Origin: Tetraselmis striata
Taxonomy: Eukaryota > Chlorophyta > Chlorodendrophyceae > Chlorodendrales > Chlorodendraceae
Direction: 5' to 3'
DNA length: 64,000 nt
Assembly (NCBI GenBank): GCA_006384855.1
Contig: VCJN01002458.1
Span: 62,001 to 126,000, forward strand
The notes under the pieces are model-generated. The model did not search any database. It was not told the origin of the DNA and was given only the letters and a program-made list of their open reading frames with translations. The number at the start of each line of letters is the position of its first letter. The first letter of the stretch is position 1. The translations under genes and the position numbers were made by a program. Shown piece by piece: positions 22,955 through 33,183 of this stretch.

Positions 22955-23165
22955 TTGCGTGCATTCTCTGGACGTCATTCTCTGGACGCTGTCCCTGTAA
23001 CCAAAATGTTCAGTAGGGATTACGCCGCCATGTAAGGATTATGAGATACAGCAGCGTCGACCGCGGACCGCGTAGGATTACAGCAGCAGCGTCGACCGCG
23101 CAATGATGAATGAACTTTTTGGTTACAGGGAGAGCGTCCGGAGAATGCACGCAAAGTACTGGGGG
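22955..23165. mobile_element. MITE-like element with about 40-bp inverted ends
   Basis: The left end reads GCGTGCATTCTCTGGACG and CTGTCCCTGTAACCAAAA; the right end reads TTTTGGTTACAGGGAGAGCG and CCGGAGAATGCACGCAAAG at about 23117-23156. The left arm has a 14-base internal duplication of ATTCTCTGGACGTC. The core (about 23010-23105) carries two copies of CAGCGTCGACCGCG. A single arm with nearly the same sequence occurs alone at about 52148-52197. The element lies just upstream of DGAT2, in the divergent spacer, and could affect its promoter (inference). Confidence 0.65.
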
Positions 23166-24267
23166 AGGAAAAAGCCTACATTTAAGCAGAATCCTCTTAG
23201 CGCCGGGCCGCGGGGCCCGGCGATGCGGCAGGTAATTGACGGCCGGCCGGCCTAAAAGATCTTCCGCCGAAGCCGAAGGGACGGCTTCCGGTGTGCCGAC
23301 AGAGATGATGAATTCATGAGGGGTCGTTTCCTCGTTACCGACAATAGATATGTCGTTTATATAGCGACTATCGTCTTTTTAGTCTGTGTCGTTTCCGACT
23401 ATGTCGTTTCCACGACACTTCGACACTTACAATACCTGTACTGTACCTGTATTAATTTTTCTTCCTTACATCGGTGCTTCAACCCCCTATATAGAAAACC
23501 CCTATAAGGAAACTTAGCAGGGGGTTCCCTTTTCCCTTGTCCCTTCCTGTTTCCTTTTCGGTTTTCTGTGGTCGTTCTTTGGCTTTCTGTGTTTCCCTGG
23601 ACCCTTTGGTTCCTTGGCAACTTCTGGTTCCTTGGTGACTTCCTGGTTCCCTTGGCTCTTCCTTGGTTCTTGGCTCCCTGGCCTCCTGCTTGACCCTTCG
23701 TTTACGGCTTGTATGTTTTGCTGGCAACCTTTCAGAATTCCTTCTAGTTTATATGCTTTTGGTGCACACATGTTACTAAAGCACAGATGTACGAAGAAAA
23801 TCCACTAGGGGCGGACCGCATTCAGAAGTACTGTAAGGAATACTGCTGGTACCAGTACTGGCAGCATCGCGTGGCCGCCTACGATCATGGGCGCGCCACC
23901 CAGCAGGCCACCAGCGAAGAAAGCGCCCTGCAACCTAAAACACAACGAACCTAAAACGATTTATACTTGTAGAGATGGCGCCGCGGCCGGATTCATTGCA
24001 TACAAATTCCAAACGAATCTGAAACGAATACCACACTCTTCGATGAGGCAGCACGACAGAGCAGCAAATTGTCCCACAGCACCGCGCACGACGATGAATT
24101 CAATATGCAAATTCCGCCCGACCGCACCTGTCGGCATTTGGTCACCGCGCGGTCAGCAGCTCCTGCCCTCTTCCGACCGGTCAGCAGCAGGTGTAGACAC
24201 GGGCGTGCACGCGAGCAGGTGCAAACGCGACAGGCAAACAGTAAGCAGCGCCAGAGCGGAGGGCGTC
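23166..24267. other. Divergent spacer between DGAT2 and the PPC-like gene
   Basis: The stretch holds several GTCGTTTCC-like short repeats at about 23325-23420, then a pyrimidine-rich stretch at about 23515-23720 made of variants of CTTGGTTCC and CCTGG. These look like a degenerate minisatellite. The promoters of both flanking genes should lie in 22728-24267, but no TATA box can be picked out with confidence. Confidence 0.4.
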
Positions 24268-27200
24268 ATGAGAAGGCTGCCAGTGTTGCTGGGTCTGGTG
24301 CTGGGGGCGCTGTTGGCGCGCGGGGGAAGCGCCTTCTTGGGCGGCACGACCGGGGGTATGCGGTCCCCCCTCCCCCCCCCCCCCCCCCCCCCCTCGGGGC
24401 TGTCAGTCTTGGCTTCCGGGCCGCGCTGCCACCCAGCTGTCACTTTCAGCAACACGCCGATCCCGTGAACCCCATGATTCCCGGATATTCAGACCTAATG
24501 CTCATTGTGCTGTGGTTGACTTAGGGCGGCTGGTGGCGCAGTCTGGCGGCGTCAGGTGGGTCCCCGCGGCCGCAACAGATGACATCCGATGCGGCATTGA
24601 CCCCCCCCCCCCCCCCCCCCCCCCTTCTCCCCCTGCGCAAAGCCGACAGCGAAGCTCTGCAGCCAAGGAAACCATTTGTACCCATCAGAAGCACTCTACA
24701 AGCGCATCGCTGCTGCCAATCTGGAAAAAACGGCTCTGCCATACTATGTTGGGCCGGCTGCGGTAGCCGGCCGCAGCAGGCAGGAATAGCGCGCTTGCGT
24801 GGCGTGCGGGAAAGCAAGCGTGCGCGCGCATCGGCCGGACCGGGAATGGGGGTAGCAGAGTATCGTAAGACACGCTCACCAACTGCAGATACTCATGTGG
24901 CTGCGACTGAGTCCCTCTGCCCATCTGCCATTTGGTGCGTGTCCGTCCTCCGGCCCGCGCACTCCTAGGCGACCCAGGCGGCAAGAGGCGGCACAGGTCG
25001 GCGCACTGTCCGTGGCCGACTTCCTGCCTCAGGTGCCTCCTCGCCCTTGCCACTACCGTGTCGGCCTTGTCACCCACACGAAAAATCCGTGCACCATCAG
25101 TGTGGCGTGAGATCTCCAGGCATCACCCCGACAAGTCACGCAGCAAGACCTGCCGCCTGCCATCACAGGTCGACGACGTCCTGGCAAGCGGCGATAATGT
25201 GTCGCGGCACTTGCAGGATTGGTCGAGGGCAGCGGACGCCGTACTGCCGCAGCACTTGTGGGAGCAGTCGTATCGCGTGGTGCGCACAACCCAAAACGGG
25301 TTACTTTCTCTTCTGTCTGGAATCTGCCTGCTGATTTGGCCAAGAGCCGGGGCATGTAAAGTGAGCAAGGCGTATGTGTGCTTCTGCGCTGCCGGGCAGA
25401 TACCGTGGCCGCTGCCGGATGGCGGTGCATATTCCCATGCCGGCAGTCTCGCTTCGGGCGATCAGGCCACGACGCATCAGGTACGGAAGGCGCCCAGGGT
25501 GGTGGGATCGCGGCGGTTGTCTGCCGACCCCTGGTCTGGTTCGTGACGCTCCCGTCGCACACGACAATACGGCATGCTATAAAAGCCAGGTTCCGACATT
25601 CGTGCTCCTGGTTGACGTCGTGCAGGAAACGTCAATCTACCGACTGAACCCGCGCCACAATGCAGTAATATCGGTCTCCACCAGCAACGTGTCGCAGGGC
25701 GAGTGCGACACGTGCTACGTCGGGATCACGGCGACTGTGTACAGGGAGTCGTGGGAGTGGGTTGTCGGGGCAGGCGACGTCCTGGTCGACGGTTCTGGGG
25801 TGCTGTCGGATGACGTCCTGGTGGAGGCCGGCGCAACGTACTTCATCGTCCTTCGACAGGAGAACATAAAGCGCCGCCTCGCGACGGAAACTGGCGTGGA
25901 GGCTCAGGTGAGCACTTCTCGCCTTGGGGACATTTGGAATGGGGGGCACAAGCGAAAATTTTGGCAAGTGCGCTGATGTTTGTCGCGCGCTTGCCGCTTG
26001 GAGGCGGCAAGTTGGGAGCACATTATAGGAGGATCGAAGGAGCGGCACGACTATGCCCTAAGTGTCACCTACCGAGACGCTCTACACGACTGGGCCACGG
26101 TATGATCCATTTAGTCGCTAGATCCGTGTCGCAATCCGTTAAAGCGCAACAGAGGGCTAGAGAGGCCATATGCTTCGCTGGAAATATATGTGCCATGGCG
26201 TACTACTTCGGGAGGCTGAAGCATGTCCCGACCGCAGGCCATAGAGGGGCTACCGTTCAGAGAAGAGGTGCTGAGCATGCGTCATTCTGTGGGTCCACTG
26301 ATGAAATGGGAATGTGATGGTTCGCGCCCCATGCATGCGAGGCGCTCCCAGGTGCTGGCAAGTCCCAGAATACACATGACAGAATATGACTTGTTGTGTA
26401 ATGACAAATTCATTTCCGCTCTGGCATTCTTACCTACCCACTACTCACCTCGCATAAGCAACCTGTACAAGTGAAATCTTACTTCGGGTATGCCAATCCA
26501 TGGTGCAGGATTCATGGCATCGCGTTATTCCCCAAAGCAACATCAGTGTCGTGGTTAGATCCTCCTTGAAAGCCAGCCGGAGTGGCACCCTCTGCGCCAT
26601 GGAAGAGGCTTCACAGAACAACGGACTGATCCCCCTTGTCTGTGACACCCTGCGGAGCGGTCAAGTCGATCTAATGGTAGGGCATAGCTGCGCCAACCTC
26701 CGCCGCGCGTCTGTGCCAACGAAAACCGATAAATGCGTGGCCTTGACCCTGCCTGAGCATGGGTCTAAATGCGGGCATAATTTGCAGGTAACCCTCCGCA
26801 TGCAAGCCAATTCTACCTACTACATTGCGCTTGAAGGCTTAATGGATTCCGAGGATGGAGGAGGCTCCTTGGCGATGGAGGCCGTCCACGAGGATGTAAG
26901 CCAATGTACCCCCCAGGCTTGCTCGTGTCCATCCTCTCCCGCAGGAAAGAGAGAGGGGGGCTATCTGTGCACCCGAGCGAGTAGCGGAATCTCAGCACTG
27001 CCAGGTGTACTGACTGATCCATGTGTCTGGGAATGTATATCCGAAGGTGCAGAGCGGCTTGACTTCAGAGATTCTGATGCATTTGATGAATGGCAAGGCA
27101 TCAGAATTGGAGACACTCCTCGCCCCGCCGCATGACTACATGGTAGGGAATTCGCTCTGTCCCACCGAGCCAACTGCGCAGCTGAGTGCTTCTCGTTCTC

Positions 27201-28352
27201 GTGAAACCCAATTGAACCCCCCCCCCCCCCCCCCCCCCCCCCGCGCGCGCTCTCCTTCAATGCAGGAAATCTGCTCTCTTCCCTATATAGGCCCCCCAAT
27301 ATCGAATGCGGCCTCGTTCAATTTGATAGAGCCCCATCGCTGCGGGCACTCGAATGGGGGCCGTGAAATATGGTACAGGTGAGAGTCCCCCACCTCGAGT
27401 CACTTGCACCTGCTTTGCCCGCCTGCCCCCTGGAAAAGGAACGCCATCTCACGTACGCCCTCCGGGCGCAGATTCCAACCGGCCAGTGCCCTGCTCGTCC
27501 ATGCGAAAGTCGTGTCAGAGGCTGGCCCCGGCGGGGAGGCCTACCTGACGGTGCTGTACGTTGTGGAGTCAATGCCGGACGGGAGCCTTCGTCAGATCTC
27601 CTGCGGCAATGACTCAGTCAGCGGGATGGTGCGTCGCTGGGCGCTCTTTCTCTCTGCTCTGGATGGGCGGATGTCTAGGACATTAGAGCCACGCGCGCAC
27701 GGGGCCACCCACGGGGGCCCATGCGTAAGTCCCAAAAGTTTTACGGGCAGCCAGTGTTACATGCTGTCACGGGCTCCAGCGCAGCTGTTGGGTCAGCGCC
27801 ACGGGTGTGCTCGCGACAGTGCTTAAGCATGGGGCCCCAATGGGGGGGGGGGGGGGGCGCATGTGGCGCGCACCTAACAATGCCTCGGACTGGGGGTGAC
27901 CTTTCCTCTGAACTTTGTGGGCATGCTTGCGTACCGGGTAGGGTTCGGTCATTCCCAGCGTGCAGCTTCTGCCCAATCGAACCTACTTCTTCATCGTCGA
28001 TGGCTACCTGGATCACAGCATGGGTGTGCACGCCCTGGAGCTTCAGCCGGCAACCACTGCGCCCGGCAGCTCGGCCAGTCTCACCGCCAGCTGCGCCGCA
28101 CAGAGTCTTGAGCGACCAGCGATGCTGTCGTCGGGGGCTGTCAGATCAGAGCGATTCCAGACCTGCGCATCGGCGCCGAGGCAGCATGGTACAGCCCGAG
28201 GCGCCAGGGCAGTCTCGGCCGAAGTCGTTGCGGAGATTGTCGGCTCCGCTACGTCCAACACCCTGCACGTCGTATCGAGAAACTGGACGGTGGGTTCTGC
28301 ATTCACTTGGGTTTCCGCACGAGTGAACACCCTTACCACGCAGGCGATTTGA
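24268..28352 (+). CDS. Secreted protein with PPC-like beta-sandwich repeats (exon model partial)
   Basis: ATG at 24268 opens a classic signal peptide (MRRLPVLLGLVLGALLARGG, then Ser-Ala-Phe), and the exon ends near 24355 at GTATGC. Well supported later exons are about 25636-25907, 26509-26895, 27472-27628 and 27966-28352, the last with a stop. Three segments share a beta pattern: GATYFIVLRQ near 25835, NSTYYIALEGLMD near 26810 and NRTYFFIVDGY near 27975, each preceded by hydrophobic alternation and followed by Gly-x-x-x-Leu-x. This is the pattern of bacterial-type PPC (pre-peptidase C-terminal) domains, which also occur in secreted algal proteins. Paired Cys residues (CDTC, SKCGH, QISCGN) fit an extracellular protein. 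No catalytic domain is visible. Exons between 24356 and 25600 exist but could not be phased. The PPC assignment is an inference. Confidence 0.5.
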
Positions 28353-29530
28353 CACCCCTGCTTCGGCCTGTAGTCTGCGGTGGGCTGATGTGCTTGAATG
28401 GCGCCGCAGGAACCAAGCAGAAATAAGCCAACCATGTAGCAAGGCGATTTTACGGCTGAGACGCAGGCGCCAAGCAGGGCATTGAAAGCATGACGGTGGC
28501 ACACAATTTTGCGCCGATTGTTTTATGATCTTTGATACAGTGATCCAGAATGAGGGCATCGCGCGGTTGAGAGGTTCCATGTTATGGCTTTCTGCCTCAT
28601 TCTGCATTTTGATCTGTGAATAGTTTTAAACACCATTTATGACACAGTAAGCGAATTGCCGATCCGGATCCCCGGGGGATCTACACCCCACCCTGGTCCT
28701 CCCCACGCAGCCGTTTGCGATCTGGATGAATTCATTCCGACTTCCAAACATGGTGTCTGTGCATTCACTGCGCACAATCCAACGCATCAGAATGTTGTTT
28801 TGGAGGTCAGAGGTTGAATGGAGGCAATGGCATGCAGCGGGCGCCAGGGTGAACCGGGGGCATTAGGGTTTGGAGGCTTTGGATGTTAGGGTTCAGGGGG
28901 AGAGCATCCACCAGATCGGCATGGGCAATTCCATCCATAACCTGTCATCATATATATATTACGGATCAGTCAACAGACTAGAGCAACGCTTGTATGCATA
29001 GTAGGGTATGGGGCGTGGTAGGGTATATGGTGACATCATACCCATCAGGACATTAGGATCATAAAACACAGCGGCAGATGCCTGTGACGGAAGGCCGCTG
29101 ATGAGGCAGGGAACACATCATGTGCTCATGGGCATCAAGGAATGGCGCCGCTGTGTTGCTGACAACGTGCTTTATCGTCAGGTGTATGCCGCCACTGTCG
29201 TCATCGTCCAATCAGAGGCTCCCTGGGGGCACATGTGCCTTACCCGGCAGAGGCAGAATACAATTGTCAATTATTATTACATCGAACGAGCGGGGCTTGC
29301 TGCATATCGCATCCTCACAACGTGGCCATGCAATGCGAGCCGCACATTCGCCTGTATCCAATGATGCGCGAGCCCCGCAGCGCCACAGCGCTTATCAGTA
29401 GTGCGGCTTTTGCTGATTGGCCAGCACTTGGAACTGATGATCCTGCGACCGAACTGCCCTGGCCGAGCACAGTCCCCTGGGATCAGCTAGCTGGCATTCC
29501 ATGCGACCACCGCCGAGACCAAGCCCGCTC
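28353..29530. other. Tail-to-tail spacer
   Basis: The flanking genes converge here. The stretch is lower in GC and includes two interstitial telomere-like blocks (TTAGGGTTTGG and GTTAGGGTTC at about 28863-28895) and a short TATATATA run near 28952. A frame at 29101-29364 is open for 87 codons but has no domain, no splice logic and odd composition, so I leave it out. Confidence 0.5.
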
Positions 29531-30089
29531 TCAGTCCTGCTCCATCTTGTTCTCCGCCTCCTCCTGCAACGCCGCCAGTGCTGCCTGCCGCGACTCGCTG
29601 TCCACGACCTTTATGCCTGCGCAGCCAGCCACGGGGCGGAGCTTCAACTCTAGGACCCTGCCATTGCGAGTAGTACTGTATCTGTGGTGAAAGTGCAGCG
29701 AAGTCATGCAAGGGAAGGGGGGGGGGGGGGGGGGGGGGCGCTTGCCGCGAATGGTCATATTCTTCCTTAACTTTATGCCCTTCTTCTTCTTGAACACTGC
29801 CTTCTTTGCAAGCTCAGTGGACATGTTCTTCTGCAGCTTTTTGTCCGCCTTCTGCCTCTTCTTTATGGCGTCCGCCTTCTCCTCTGCCACAACAGCGGTC
29901 ACGTCACTTCACGTTGGTGGGCCCGATTCCCCCCCCCCCGCCCCCCGGCCGCCACCATCCGAAAGTCCCCGCCAACTCCTGGAACGATATGAAGGGCATG
30001 GACGGCATAGCTGCGAATAGCGCAAACTCACTCTCAAGGTCGGCCTTGTGCTGCCGCCGTCTCGTGCTGAGCTTGTTCTTCTTCGACAT
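29531..30089 (-). CDS. Small lysine-rich protein, 116 residues, family not recognised
   Basis: Three exons join perfectly in phase: 30089-30032, 29883-29742 and 29681-29531, total 351 bases including the stop. The protein starts MSKKNKLSTRRRQ, continues with a Lys-rich helical stretch (KKRQKADKKLQKN, then VFKKKKGIKLRKN), then MTIRGK, and ends with a mixed acidic helix (ALQEEAENKMEQD). The length and basic profile suit a nucleolar or ribosome-biogenesis factor, but that is inference and I recognise no family. The second intron (29741-29682) appears to start with GC instead of GT, directly followed by a run of about 20 C on the sense strand; the phase is correct only with this GC donor. A frame reading straight through the first intron is open too, so annotation programs may miss it. 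Confidence 0.6.
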
Positions 30090-32357
30090 GTCGCCGGGTA
30101 GCTCCGCGGCGGTCGACGGCGACGACGGCCTCGCTCGGCGGCTCACTTGTACACAGCCTCGGCGGCTCCCTGTGCCACGTCGCAGCTGTCTCACAGGTCC
30201 ACGCAGAATTCCGCCAGAGGCAGGCTCAAACAAGGGTGAGTGCGCAGGCTGACTGCTGTGGCGACTGACTCGCTTCCTGACTGAGGCCGTGGTTGGGCTG
30301 CGGGTATGTGGGCGCAATACGGCGGCCGACTTGGCTCAGCCGCCTCAACGACTACGACGATACGGCGGGACGACCGGTGCCGGCGGCGGCGGCGGGACGA
30401 GTCGCGCTCGTCCGGCATCAGCTCACATCGTACTGGATCATCCGACCGGTTGTCTGGATCTGCTGGCAGCATCACCGGTGGACCATCCGATCGCACGATA
30501 AATCCATCGATGGTATTGAAAGTCGGACAAGAAAATGTATCTGATCAGTATAAAAAGCCGGACAAGAAAATCCATAGTTTCTTTGTTCCGGATAGCCCCA
30601 TCACATACTACAGGAATTCGGCGGGAAATCCACCCCATTTCCCCGACTGCGAGAATCCTGTAGTGTTGATTCTTTACGTGGCCCCTCGTCCCTGATTAGT
30701 TTCTTGACATGCCCCGCCTAATAGGACAAATACCGGTACCGCGACGGACTGATCGCGGTATACAACAAATTTAGAATTATTCAACGAATTATTCAACGAC
30801 CTTGTATCAGCCGGTCCCGTCACAGCCCCGCCGGCCCAGCACGGCGACTAATGTGCGAGTGCGCTTATTCGTCGCCTCGTCGTCGACACCGCCGAATAAG
30901 CGCACGTGCGCCTCCTGCCGTTGTTCGGCCGCCGTCGTCGACACCAGCGACATCCGACCCCAGCGCTCCTGGCGGTTCCACCCCCTTGCGGAAAACGTGA
31001 TAACTAGCCACGTGGATAGCGACGCGACGGCAGGTATGAGCTGCTTGCCAGAGCTACCTGGCTGGTGATTGGCTTGCATGCGGTGTTCGTGCTGGCGAGA
31101 GGGCTCTCGCGTCGCTCTGACGCAGCATAACCCCATTAAGAGCGTTGTTCCGAATGCTAAGTACTTTCTCTTGTATACATCTCTATCGGTCATTGCAGCT
31201 TGGTTTTCTATCTTACCGGTAACTCGGTGTAAGCCTTATTGCGTTAGCGACTAACACCCGCTGACACCACCCGCCAACACAAGGCCGCATGCCGGCGGGT
31301 GACAACCATCCGGCCTCGACCCCAACCCGTCCCTACTCCCCCCGGCACACCACTGGAACTCGTACATCTATCCAGTAGCATAACCGTTCCAATTCTTCTC
31401 GGCTACGCGACCTCACCTGTCGTGGGGCCAGACACCCTGTCCCGTCCTGCTAAGTCCCCCCACACGGTATCTGGCTGCACTTTTACCTTTGCTGGCCACC
31501 TCAAAGCAGACGGCGGTACCTGTACCCGAACGTCAATACACCATCATCCACCATCGATACCTCGTCGCAGCACGGTAGGGACTTCGCCATCCGGCCAGCG
31601 CCCAAACCCCCTCCCCTCTCACGCGGAGACAGCGCGGGCCACTGCCGCGCCCGCCAAACCCTTACCATGGCCCAATCGCCCGGTGGTTGCCTTTCCTCGT
31701 GCAGGCCGAGCGATGAAAGTGGGAGAATCCGCCGGCCCGCTAGTAGCGTATCTCGCCGCTAGAAGTAGTACCTTTATACTCGCATTTATTTCCCCTCCGC
31801 CGCCGTTGTTGCGCGCTACACACATAAGCAACTCCGCCATCCCGCCGGCCGACCGTTGGCGAGTCCGGCCGTGCGGCAACGTCCCTCGGACCCCAGTCCC
31901 CCGAAGCTTGTTAGTTGTCTGTTCCGGCCCTCCTCTACGACCCCTGCGGGCAGGGCTGAGGCCGTGGCTCGACTCGCGCAGGCGAGCAAACCGCCGAGGT
32001 GGACACATCCGCCGTAAAGCAGCATAGCGCCGAGACATCCGCCGTATCGCCCACCGCCGGCGCCGCCCGGTGTACTGCTCGAGCCGGTGGACGTACGCGC
32101 TCGCTGATCGAGCCTGGAGCGTAAAGGGAGAGGCGAGGTCCTGGAGCGGGCCGCGAGGAAGGGGGCGGCGGTGGGAGAATGCTGGCCAGCTGGCTGGGAG
32201 GGGAGCAGCAGCAGCTAGGGCAGCAGGCAGTGGCGGCTGAGAGGGGGGGCGTGGACTGGTGAGACGCCTCGGGCGCAGAGGGCGCGCGGGTAGGGAGGAG
32301 TGTAGCACGTGCAGGCAGCCTCCCCCCTGCTGGTGGCGGGCGCGCCGTCGGGGCAGC
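30090..32357. other. Divergent spacer between the lysine-rich gene and the MYB gene
   Basis: Promoters of both genes must lie in this 2.3 kb. A 242-codon frame at 31299-32027 and long GC-driven frames opposite to it (31619-33212) have proline- and arginine-rich low-complexity translations and overlap the antisense of the MYB exon, so I treat them as shadows. A short direct repeat (CGGACAAGAAAAT) occurs at about 30524 and 30560. A Pro-free Ser/Arg stretch near 30800-31000 contains two similar GTCGTCGACACC segments. I see no certain element. Confidence 0.4.
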
Positions 32358-33149
32358 ATGCCGATCGGGGTGAACTGGACGGAGGAGGAGGACTTGCGGC
32401 TGCGGCAGCTGGTGGAGCAGTATGGCCCCAAGCGGTGGTCCCTCATCGCGCAAAACCTGAAGACGAAGGGCAGCAAGCAGTGCCGGCGCCGGTGGAAGAA
32501 CTGCCTCAACGCGGAGATCAAGAAGGGCGGCTGGAGCGCGGAGGAGGACGCCATCCTGATCGAGGGGCACGCGGTGCACGGCAACAAGTGGACGGAGATC
32601 GCCAAGATGGTGACGGGGCGCACAGACAACGCGGTCAAGAACCGCTGGATGGCCATCTGCAAGCGCACCGGTGACGAGGCGCACGCGGCGGCGCTCGCGG
32701 CGGCGGCGGCTGCCGCGGCCGCGGCGGCCAACAGCGCGCAGCAATCCAGCCGGGCGTCGGAGGCGCAGCACTCGCAGCAGCAGGTGTACGGCACCCGGCG
32801 CAGCGTGCGGCGGAGCCAGGGCGACACGAGCACGCCGCGCGGCGGCAGCAACAACGGGGCGCTCGGGGATGGGGACACCACCCCGCGGGGCACCCGGCGC
32901 GGGCCGCGCCCGGGGCTCAACGTGAGCATCCCGCAGGCCGCGGGCGACGCGCCCACCCACCAGCCCGCCACGTACGACATGGGGCCCATGTCCATCCGCG
33001 TCGGCAGCGACTTTCTCAACCCCACCGAGCAGGCGCTGGTGAGGGAGATCAACGAGATGGGCATGCCGCTCATGATCCAGGTGCGCACGCTCACATGCGT
33101 CCCCTGTCACTGCAGAGGTAAAGGGGGCAGGGGGGGGGGGGGGGGGGAT

Positions 33150-33183
<34 letters not shown>

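Noticed and set aside
29101-29364. 87-codon frame in the 28.4-29.5 kb spacer
   Set aside because: No domain, no supporting splice sites and a composition unlike the neighbouring genes.
31299-32027. 242-codon plus-strand frame upstream of MYB
   Set aside because: No domain, proline- and threonine-rich, and no splice link to the MYB exon; probably a chance frame in the promoter region.
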